Shown here piece after piece: positions 7,023-13,101 of a DNA stretch of 13,101 nt. Position numbers and translations under genes: made by a program. The stretch lies in NCBI GenBank assembly GCA_017421145.1, contig JAFOTA010000115.1:1-13101 (forward strand), read 5' to 3'. The stretch is from Treponema sp. (GTDB lineage Bacteria; Spirochaetota; Spirochaetia; Treponematales; Treponemataceae). The notes under the pieces are model-generated. The model was not told the DNA's origin and did no database searches. It saw only the letters and a list, made by a program, of their open reading frames with translations. Positions within the stretch are counted from its first letter, which is position 1; every line of letters starts with the position of its first letter.

Positions 7023-8060
7023 ATGTCAAAACTGGACATACCGTCAGATTACAAGGCAATACTCAGCGAAAAGGAAACCGAAACGGCAATCGTCATGCTG
7101 AAGAATTTTTTCCAGACTTCGCTTTCAACCGAGCTTAACCTTACGCGTGTCACCGCTCCGCTTTTCGTCAAGTCAGGCACAGGAATCAACGATGACCTGA
7201 ACGGGGTTGAGCGTCCCGTAAAATTCCCGGTAAAGGACATGGGCGAACAGAACATGGAAATCGTACATTCGCTTGCAAAATGGAAGCGCCTCAAGGTAAG
7301 CGAAATGGGGCTCAAGCCAGGTTTCGGAATCTACACCGACATGAACGCAATCCGCGCGGACGAAGAGCTTGACAACATACATTCGCTTTACGTTGACCAG
7401 TGGGACTGGGAAATGGCCATCAAGCCTGAAAACCGCACTGTATCATATCTCAAGGGCGTGGTCGAAAAACTTTTCCGCACTTTGAAAAGGGCAGAATTCT
7501 TCATCTATGACCGCTACCCGGAAATAAAGCCGGTGCTCCCGGAATCCATCACTTTCCTTTATGCGGATGACCTTCAGAAGGAATTCCCGGACAAGACACC
7601 GAAAGAAAGGGAATACGAGGCATGCAAAAAATACGGCGTGGTATTCATAATCGGAATCGGAGGAAAGCTTCCTGACGGCACCATATGGGACGGACGCGCA
7701 CCTGACTACGATGACTGGATTACAATGAACGAAGACGGACGCAGGGGACTCAACGGAGATCTCATGGTCTGGAACCCGGTTCTGAACAATGCGCTTGAGC
7801 TTTCTTCAATGGGAGTGAGAGTTTCACCTTCAAGCGTCATTGAACAGCTTTCAGAGCGCGGATGCACGGAACGCAAGGATCTTCCTTTCCACAAAAAGCT
7901 GATTGCAGGAGAGCTTGCACAGACATTGGGAGGCGGAATCGGACAGTCAAGGCTCTGCATGTACCTTCTCCGCAAGTGCCACATCGGTGAAGTACAGGTA
8001 AGCATCTGGCCGGACGACATGATCTACAAGTGCAGGAACTCAGGCGTACCGCTTCTTTAA
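7023..8060 (+). CDS. asnA: Aspartate--ammonia ligase (AsnA)
   Basis: Makes asparagine from aspartate, ammonia and ATP, with an aspartyl-adenylate intermediate; the fold is that of class II aminoacyl-tRNA synthetases. It has 345 residues against about 330 in E. coli. Start after AGGAGA with good spacing. Conserved stretches: APLFVKSGTGINDDLNG (45-61), the SLAKWKR segment (83-89), YVDQWDWE (123-130), GRAPDYDDW (224-232), and the ATP-site GGGIGQSR (303-310) followed by the family ending VQVSIWPDDM. All expected regions are intact. It follows galT by 32 bases and precedes the next gene by 26, so it is probably transcribed from the galT promoter. Asparagine synthesis and galactose use have no obvious metabolic link. 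Confidence 0.97.
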   Translation: MSKLDIPSDYKAILSEKETETAIVMLKNFFQTSLSTELNLTRVTAPLFVKSGTGINDDLNGVERPVKFPVKDMGEQNMEIVHSLAKWKRLKVSEMGLKPGFGIYTDMNAIRADEELDNIHSLYVDQWDWEMAIKPENRTVSYLKGVVEKLFRTLKRAEFFIYDRYPEIKPVLPESITFLYADDLQKEFPDKTPKEREYEACKKYGVVFIIGIGGKLPDGTIWDGRAPDYDDWITMNEDGRRGLNGDLMVWNPVLNNALELSSMGVRVSPSSVIEQLSERGCTERKDLPFHKKLIAGELAQTLGGGIGQSRLCMYLLRKCHIGEVQVSIWPDDMIYKCRNSGVPLL

Positions 8061-8072
8061 TCACGGAGATGC

Positions 8073-8078
8073 AGGAGG
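8073..8078 (+). promoter_or_regulatory. Ribosome binding site deciding the start of the gene after asnA
   Basis: A perfect AGGAGG, 8 bases before the ATG at 8087. It favours this ATG over the in-frame GTG at 8030, which lies inside asnA and has no comparable site. Confidence 0.85.
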
Positions 8079-8086
8079 GGCATATC

Positions 8087-9082
8087 ATGGAACCGAATCC
8101 GACACAAATCAGCATGGAACTTTCTTCAATACTCAAGGAGCTTCCTACCTTTGAAAAAAGGGGGATAACGGAGCTTTCCGTGCATGACAAAAAGATTTCC
8201 GGAGACAAAAACGCACTCCTGAACCTTTGCCGCCAGATTCAAAAAGATGCCCCTTCTCTTTTCGTGAGCCTGAAAACAGAAGCATCCGCACTGGACAGGA
8301 ACATTATAGGAGAGCTTGAAAAAATCTACTGTTCGCTTGAAATACCGCTTGTAGGGACTGAAAAAGGCGATGCCCTGCTTTTGGACAAAAAGCTCTATTC
8401 ATCAAAGGCGGACATGCTGAACCGATCGAACATTGTCTTCGGATTCGACCTTGAATACGGCATGAAAAAAGGCGACAGCTTCAAGTCATTCAAGGACAGG
8501 CTTGATTTTGCAGTTTCGCTTTACCCGAACCACATAGATTTTTCCCAGCTTGAGGACAGCACGGTCAAAGCAAAGCCGAGCGGAATCTACTCTTCAAAGG
8601 ACATTGATTTTTCGGCTTCCATTGCATTCGCGTGCAAAACTTTCTATTCAGCAGGCCGTGCGGTTCCATGGTTCAATTCGCTTGTCAAGGCGCTTAAAAT
8701 TTCACCTTCCGCTTTTTTTGCAGATTTCGGTGAATGGCAGATCTGCAACAACTGCTCGAAAAAGACAGGTTTTTCCCCGGATGAAGCGGATCATGCGGAC
8801 ATTGAAAAGATGCAGCTCGTGTTCATTAAGGAAAAGCTTGAGGAAAAGCGCAGGATGATGCTCTATGATGCAGTAAGCGACATAGTCAGGCTCAACGGTG
8901 CTTTCAGCAGGGTTGCGGCGGAAGGAGAAGAGAGCACTGTGGAAACCTCATACAATCCAGACGACCTTCTTTCACCTTTTGCATCGGACATTCCTGCATT
9001 CTGCGACGGAGTGACAATGGAACCATGCAAGGTAAGGGTTTTCGAAGGCGAAGATTCCCCGGACTACAGGATACTCACGTAA
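8087..9082 (+). CDS. Radical-SAM-like barrel protein without the iron-sulfur motif, function unknown
   Basis: A 331-residue protein. By eye its first 90 residues (ELSSILKELPTFEKRGITEL, then SVHDKKISGDKNALLNLCRQ and SLKTEASALDRNIIGELEKI up to PLVG) follow the pattern of radical SAM enzymes just after their cluster loop: helix, strand with the D-x-x-x-x-x-x-x-K step, helix, strand, helix. Residues 116-156 (NIVFGFDLEYGMKKGD, DSFKSFKDRLDFAVSLYPNH, IDFSQLE) fit the 'GLPGET..SF..TLDF.L.L.PDHI..F.LE' element of B12-type and HemN-type radical SAM proteins. The C-terminal third loosely recalls the DUF4080 tail. There is no CxxxCxxC anywhere. Single cysteines occur at 48, 82, 183, 306 and 314, with one CxxC at 220-223 (ICNNCSK). 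It would therefore not bind the usual cluster through the standard motif. A long charged helix lies near 236-270. Third gene of the galT operon. The fold call is inference. Confidence 0.8.
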   Translation: MEPNPTQISMELSSILKELPTFEKRGITELSVHDKKISGDKNALLNLCRQIQKDAPSLFVSLKTEASALDRNIIGELEKIYCSLEIPLVGTEKGDALLLDKKLYSSKADMLNRSNIVFGFDLEYGMKKGDSFKSFKDRLDFAVSLYPNHIDFSQLEDSTVKAKPSGIYSSKDIDFSASIAFACKTFYSAGRAVPWFNSLVKALKISPSAFFADFGEWQICNNCSKKTGFSPDEADHADIEKMQLVFIKEKLEEKRRMMLYDAVSDIVRLNGAFSRVAAEGEESTVETSYNPDDLLSPFASDIPAFCDGVTMEPCKVRVFEGEDSPDYRILT

Positions 9083-9230
9083 AAAACCGGAAATAACCGG
9101 ACATTTAAGACTATAACAATAATTTCTTGCTTAAAATGTAACACGAACGTAAAAAAATTCATTATACTTTCAACGAGGCTTGAGAATATCGGCCCTTGAA
9201 TAACGGACTTAACTATTTGGAGGTTCAACC

Positions 9231-10724
9231 ATGAAAAAAATAGCAAAAACCATAACCGGCGTACTGGCTGTTGCGGCTCTTTCATTCGGAATAGTCGCTC
9301 TGTCATGCAGATTCAGCAGAGGTTCGGCAAACGTTGCGTTCGCACAGTCAACCACGCAGAACCCCGAAAATCAGGTTTCAATACCGGGCGACTCACTTTC
9401 TGTCGTTCAGGCGCTTCAGACTACTTTCCGCTCGATAAGCAGCTCGGTTCTTCCGGCGGTCGTTGAAGTCGACGTTACGACCAAGACAAAATCACAGTCA
9501 TACAATCCTTTCAAGGATCTTCCGTTTTTCTTCGGAATGCCGGATGATGACGAGGACGAAAGGGAATATGAATCATCGGCCCTTGGTTCCGGCGTAATAG
9601 TAAGGAAGACAGGGAACACCGTGTACGTACTCACGAACAACCACGTAACCGAAAATTCAACAAAAATCAAAATCAAGCTGAATGACGAAAGGGAATTCAC
9701 AGGCACTTTGGTCGGAAGCGACGAGAGGATTGACATCGCATTGGTCTCATTCAAGACGGACGACAATGACATAACGGTTGCAAAGCTCGGTGACAGCGAT
9801 TCAGTGCAGCAGGGAGACATAGTTCTTGCGCTCGGAAGCCCGCTCGGATATTTTGCGTCAGTAACACAGGGCATCGTTTCAGCGACAGGACGTGACGGCG
9901 GCGGAATCGGATCAATCTCGGACTTTATCCAGACAGACGCTGCAATCAACCAGGGAAACTCAGGCGGTCCTCTCGTGAACATCTACGGTGAGATAATCGG
10001 AATCAACACATGGATAGCCTCATCTTCAGGTGGAAGCCAGGGTCTCGGATTCTCCATCCCGATCAACAACATCAAGACTGCAATCGACCAGTTCATAAGC
10101 GACGGAAAGGTTTCATACGGATGGCTCGGCGTAAGCCTGCTTGACGTGGACCAGGACTACAAGGAAGAGCTTGGTATCGGAAAAAACACCAACGGAGCAC
10201 TCGTTGCAGAAGTGTTCATCGACAGCCCGGCAATGAAAGGCGGAATGCAGGCTGGTGATTTCATAGTAGCACTCAACGGAAAGGCCATGAAAGATTCAAG
10301 CCAGCTCGTGCGCGAAGTGGGAAGCATACAGTCAGGAAAGACAGCGACAATCACAGTGCAGCGCGGAAACAACAAGATTGACCTCAGCGTAAAGATGGAC
10401 GAAAGGAACAATGACATCGCATCGGACAACGGAAAGCTCTGGCCGGGATTCATTGCGTCACCCCTTACCGATGAAATCCGCAAGGAAATGAAGATTGATG
10501 ACAAGATCAAGGGCGTAGTGGTTTCAAGCCTTCAGGCAAAGACACCGGCTGCTTCCCTCAGGCTCCAGAAAGGCGACATAATCACCGCGGTAAACGACAA
10601 GAAGATTTCTTCAGTGCAGGATTTCTACGAAGCACTCAACACGGTAGGAAAAACTGAAATCTGGTTCGACATTTATTCAGACGGCCACACTGTCAGCACC
10701 GGACGCTACAAGCTTCAGAACTAA
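9231..10724 (+). CDS. HtrA/Do-family envelope serine protease with two PDZ domains
   Basis: Periplasmic ATP-independent protease/chaperone for misfolded envelope proteins. It has 497 residues, typical of DegP/DegQ-type proteins. GGAGG at 9219-9223 supports the start. The N-terminus has MKK, a hydrophobic stretch (about 8-25), Cys26, and an AFA/QS signal-peptidase-I-like site at 36-38; whether it is cleaved, lipidated at Cys26 or left as an anchor is unclear. The trypsin-like domain shows the full triad: His138 (TNNHV), Asp168 (DERIDIALV), Ser244 (INQGNSGGP). An acidic insert, PDDDEDERE (104-112), sits in the LA-loop region. PDZ1 spans about 296-390 (GWLGVSLLDV, SPAMKGGMQAGDFIVALNG) and PDZ2 about 405-490 (TPAASLRLQKGDIITAVNDKKI). 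The 148-base upstream gap has a TATACT at 9163-9168 but no good -35. Symbol left blank because degP, degQ and htrA cannot be told apart here. Confidence 0.95.
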   Translation: MKKIAKTITGVLAVAALSFGIVALSCRFSRGSANVAFAQSTTQNPENQVSIPGDSLSVVQALQTTFRSISSSVLPAVVEVDVTTKTKSQSYNPFKDLPFFFGMPDDDEDEREYESSALGSGVIVRKTGNTVYVLTNNHVTENSTKIKIKLNDEREFTGTLVGSDERIDIALVSFKTDDNDITVAKLGDSDSVQQGDIVLALGSPLGYFASVTQGIVSATGRDGGGIGSISDFIQTDAAINQGNSGGPLVNIYGEIIGINTWIASSSGGSQGLGFSIPINNIKTAIDQFISDGKVSYGWLGVSLLDVDQDYKEELGIGKNTNGALVAEVFIDSPAMKGGMQAGDFIVALNGKAMKDSSQLVREVGSIQSGKTATITVQRGNNKIDLSVKMDERNNDIASDNGKLWPGFIASPLTDEIRKEMKIDDKIKGVVVSSLQAKTPAASLRLQKGDIITAVNDKKISSVQDFYEALNTVGKTEIWFDIYSDGHTVSTGRYKLQN

Positions 10725-10746
10725 AAAAAAACTTCTGTAATCCTGT

Positions 10747-10769
10747 AACCTTTTCTTCATGAAAAAGTT
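10747..10769 (+). terminator. Possible weak hairpin after the htrA-type gene
   Basis: AACCTTTTC (10747-10755) and GAAAAAGTT (10761-10769) pair with one C-A mismatch around a 5-base loop. No T-run follows, so termination here is doubtful; the stronger terminator lies about 90 bases further on. Confidence 0.25.
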
Positions 10770-10806
10770 ATGTTTATAGAAGCACAGAACAAGAAACACT
10801 TTTTTG

Positions 10807-10900
10807 TTTTTGCCGGCAAGTTTTGGCGGCAAACTTCATAGAAAACTCCTTTTTGCAGGCCCTGCGGACTCCTAACCGCGGGGTTTGTTTTTGACGGCAA
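10807..10900. repeat. Three short T-run/GNCGGCAA repeats
   Basis: The pattern of four or five T's followed by G-N-CGGCAA occurs at 10807-10819 (GCCGGCAA), 10821-10832 (GGCGGCAA) and 10888-10900 (GACGGCAA). The first lies in a perfect 10-bp palindrome, TTGCCGGCAA (10810-10819). The first two can also pair as TTTGCCG with CGGCAAA, competing with an AAGTTT/AAACTT stem (10818-10836). They lie between a protease gene and the next promoter and may be regulatory or chance. Confidence 0.35.
10860..10892 (+). terminator. Rho-independent terminator before the M16-like gene
   Basis: CCCTGCGG (10860-10867) pairs with CCGCGGGG (10876-10883): an 8-bp GC-rich stem with one T-G pair and an 8-base loop. It is followed directly by TTTGTTTTT (10884-10892). 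This is the best intrinsic terminator in the window and should end transcription from the protease gene. Its T-run doubles as the -35 region of the next promoter. Confidence 0.75.
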
Positions 10901-10912
10901 TTGTGGTACAAT
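10885..10912 (+). promoter_or_regulatory. Extended -10 promoter of the M16-like gene, predicting a leaderless mRNA
   Basis: TACAAT at 10907-10912 with an upstream TGN (10904-10906) forms an extended -10. A weak TTGTTT lies 16 bases upstream (10885-10890). The expected transcription start, 7 bases after the hexamer, is 10919, exactly the A of the ATG. Confidence 0.6.
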
Positions 10913-10918
10913 CGAAAT

Positions 10919-13101
10919 ATGAAATTTTTTAAGCGCGTAGTTCTATCAGTTTTGTTCGTGCAGATTTCCATGGTTCACGCCCAGACGAATTATGTACTGG
11001 AAAACGAAACAGGAAAAGTCAGCATAATGACGATGGCAAACGGATTCACTGTTTTCGTAAAGGAAGATCCTTCATCTGCAATGATCCATGCGGAATTTTT
11101 GTGCAAGGCAGGATACTCTTCGCAGACCCCCTCAACGGCAGGATTTTTTCCGCTTTATACGCGCCTTTTTTCAACGACAAAAAGAAAGTCCGGTGCAGAG
11201 CCTTTTTCAACTGTGGCCTTGACTTCTTCATGCAATGCAGACAGCTCGACATTCACCGCAGACGTTACCGACGGAGCTTTTGAAAATCTGGTCAAGGATT
11301 TCGCTTACTGCGCACAGAATCCTTCGTTCGATGAAAAGACCGTAATGAATCAGTATGCGGCGATGAAAAAAGAATCAGAAGAATATGCATCAGGATCCAC
11401 AGGTTTTATAAACGGAACCATAGATTCCAAAATATATGCGGACGCGCCATGGAAAACGGAATCGGGAATCTACCCCGCTCTTTTTTCTGGATACAAGGCG
11501 GCGGAAATACGCACAATACTGAACGACATTTCGCTGCGCTGGTATGCTCCCGACAACTGCGCGCTTTTTGTCACTGGAAACATAACGCCCGAAAAAGCAT
11601 ACGGAACGGCACTTAAATATTTCGGAAAATGGACCGGAAAATCAGACGTTGACAGGACAAGCGATGCATTCAAAAAAAATCAGATACCTACACAGAGAAA
11701 ATTCGTGCTGGTGGACAAGGATTTTTCAAAAGAACTCACGCAGATCGTCGTTGAATTCACAAGCCTTTCGACGGCACAGGCAGACATACTGAACAGCTCT
11801 TTCAACTCAGTGCTTTCACCGTACAAGTCACTCATGCTCGAAAACCCGGAAGTGTCGGTGCGCTCAAGGGATTACCTTGCCTCTGCATCGATACAGCGCG
11901 GAAAATCATCAAGGCTCATGCTTCAGGCGCTCATGGAAGAACCATATTCATTCGTCACGGATGAAAGCATACAAAAACCCAACAAGAGGATAACCCCGGC
12001 AAATCAGGCGGAATCTTTCATTGAAACTGCAAAGAAAGCGGCCGAACTTTCACGTGCGAATTTCCTTACGGCACAAAAATCAACTGCGGCGAACTACATG
12101 AAAAAAATCGGGAATTCAGTAGGTGCAATGCAGCTCATAGCGGACTGGTGGGCAATGGACTCAACGCTGAAAGACGGAAACTATTACCAGAGATTCCTTA
12201 CCCTGCCGTCTTCAGTGGAATCCGTTGACGAAGAATCCATTTACAACACAGTGAAAAACGAAGATCCTTTCGTGTTCGTGCTGATTCACCCGGACATATA
12301 CAAATCATGCAAGGCATCGTTCGACAGAAACGGATATGAGATGGTCACTAAAAGCAGCGGTTCGTGGTACCACAACGAAATTGCAGTGGCCCAGGCACTT
12401 AAAAACGAAAAGGACGCAAAAATAAAAAAAGAATCCATAGAGCTTGGTGGAGAAGACAAAGAAACACTTTCACCTGCCGCGAATTTCTATTATCAGAACA
12501 GCATACAGTTCAGCGACACAGTGCTTGACAACGGCATTCCACTGCTCGTAAAACAGTCACCGAACACACAGACGGTCGCAATATCCCTTGCAATTTCAGG
12601 AGGAGAAGCTGCGTCACCGAAAAACCAGAATCTGCTCAGGACAGTCCTTGTAAACGCATATGCAAGAAATCTTCAGGACGGATTTACCGCAATGAAAGCA
12701 AGCGGACAGATTGCAGGGGAAACGGACATAAAGGCAAAGACCGGGCAGACGGTTTCATATGTCACGGTGGAATGCGTAAAGACTGATTTTTCAAGCGTGA
12801 TGACCGCAATGATAAACGCACTTGTCTACGGGGACATTTCAGCATCGAACGCAGACAGGCTTGTGAACGAGCAGGCTTCGCAGTGGAATTCAAAGATGAT
12901 GATCCTTGACAATCAGATGGAATACGACACGCTAAAATACCTTTACAGGGGCAGCATCTATGAAAGAATATATGATCAGGACGCAAAGATTCTTTCAGGA
13001 ACGACGATCACATCGATAAACCAGGCATACACGGAATTCCTCGACGCATCGCTCTACTCCTTCATAATCACGGGTGACACAGATTTGGAGACAGCAAGAA
13101 A
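10919..13101 (+). CDS. Exported M16-family (pitrilysin-like) protein, zinc site lost; 3' end beyond window
   Basis: Open from ATG 10919 to the right edge with no stop: 727 codons plus two bases. A signal peptide is clear: MKFFKRVVLSVLFVQISMVHA, with cleavage expected after Ala21 (VHA/QT). The first M16 domain starts at about residue 35 (SIMTMANGFTVFVKEDPSSA), as in 'NGL.V.L..DP'. Further M16 features are LRWYAPDNCALFVTGNITPEKA (206-227) and LVDKDFSKELTQIVVEF (264-280). A second domain begins near 530 (FSDTVLDNGIPLLVKQSPNTQ). Where active enzymes have G-x-x-HxxEH this protein has G75-F-F-P78-L-Y-T81-R82, so both histidines and the glutamate are missing. Glu152 in KKESEEY, about 74 residues on, could match the third zinc ligand. 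The protein is therefore probably not a protease. No neighbouring frame restores the motif. Likely periplasmic, next to an HtrA-type protease. Confidence 0.85.
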   Translation, partial: MKFFKRVVLSVLFVQISMVHAQTNYVLENETGKVSIMTMANGFTVFVKEDPSSAMIHAEFLCKAGYSSQTPSTAGFFPLYTRLFSTTKRKSGAEPFSTVALTSSCNADSSTFTADVTDGAFENLVKDFAYCAQNPSFDEKTVMNQYAAMKKESEEYASGSTGFINGTIDSKIYADAPWKTESGIYPALFSGYKAAEIRTILNDISLRWYAPDNCALFVTGNITPEKAYGTALKYFGKWTGKSDVDRTSDAFKKNQIPTQRKFVLVDKDFSKELTQIVVEFTSLSTAQADILNSSFNSVLSPYKSLMLENPEVSVRSRDYLASASIQRGKSSRLMLQALMEEPYSFVTDESIQKPNKRITPANQAESFIETAKKAAELSRANFLTAQKSTAANYMKKIGNSVGAMQLIADWWAMDSTLKDGNYYQRFLTLPSSVESVDEESIYNTVKNEDPFVFVLIHPDIYKSCKASFDRNGYEMVTKSSGSWYHNEIAVAQALKNEKDAKIKKESIELGGEDKETLSPAANFYYQNSIQFSDTVLDNGIPLLVKQSPNTQTVAISLAISGGEAASPKNQNLLRTVLVNAYARNLQDGFTAMKASGQIAGETDIKAKTGQTVSYVTVECVKTDFSSVMTAMINALVYGDISASNADRLVNEQASQWNSKMMILDNQMEYDTLKYLYRGSIYERIYDQDAKILSGTTITSINQAYTEFLDASLYSFIITGDTDLETAR

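Noticed and set aside
8030..8086. GTG start giving a 350-residue version of the gene after asnA
   Set aside because: It would overlap asnA and lacks a ribosome binding site, while ATG 8087 has a perfect AGGAGG 8 bases upstream.
9416..9982. 188-residue open frame on the minus strand
   Set aside because: Antisense shadow of the conserved protease domain; low-complexity serine runs and no own regulatory signals.
10774..10971. 65-residue minus-strand open frame across the terminator and promoter
   Set aside because: No ribosome binding site or family, and it overlaps a well-supported terminator, promoter and signal-peptide coding start.
11141..11171. Local frameshift hiding an HxxEH motif in the M16-like gene
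   Set aside because: The +1 frame here reads DFFRFIRAFF and no frame gives HxxEH; the main frame stays open for 727 codons with normal codon use.
1..13101. CRISPR array, mobile element, tRNA or rRNA
   Set aside because: No regularly spaced repeats, transposase or integrase frames, terminal inverted repeats, or tRNA/rRNA signatures were seen on either strand.

Overview
The window reads as chromosomal housekeeping DNA from a spirochaete, most likely a free-living gut or rumen Treponema. This assignment is an inference from overall protein character, codon style (GGA, GCA and AAG rich, moderate GC) and the gene mix; no rRNA or other marker is present to prove it. No mobile element, CRISPR array, tRNA or rRNA was seen.

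Layout, left to right: (1) the 3' half of pgk; (2) a 120-base spacer holding three inverted repeats, leading into a small two-helix membrane protein of unknown function; (3) an arginine biosynthesis operon argJ-argB-argD with its own sigma70-type promoter and an ArgR operator lying over the argJ ribosome binding site and start codon; (4) a hairpin terminator between convergent argD and argR; (5) argR on the minus strand, with an ArgR operator over its own -10 box; (6) divergent from argR, a probable three-gene operon galT-asnA-orf whose last gene looks like a radical-SAM-type barrel without the iron-sulfur motif; (7) an HtrA/Do-family serine protease; (8) a strong terminator merging into a promoter; (9) a large exported M16-type protein, open at the right edge, in which the HxxEH zinc motif is replaced.

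How the parts work together: ArgJ, ArgB and ArgD cover the acetyl-cycle steps of ornithine synthesis except ArgC, which must lie elsewhere. Control appears double: ArgR repression at matching operators in front of argJ and argR, and probable arginine feedback on ArgB, whose N-terminal extension and C-terminal signature fit arginine-sensitive N-acetylglutamate kinases. HtrA and the M16-like protein are both exported and adjacent, which suggests envelope protein quality control, though they have separate promoters.

The most notable points are: a probably catalytically dead two-domain M16 protein; a cluster-less radical-SAM-like protein after asnA; two genes (galT and the M16-like gene) whose predicted transcription starts fall at or next to the ATG with no Shine-Dalgarno, implying leaderless mRNAs; and the pair of ArgR boxes. 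No clearly new multi-gene system is visible.
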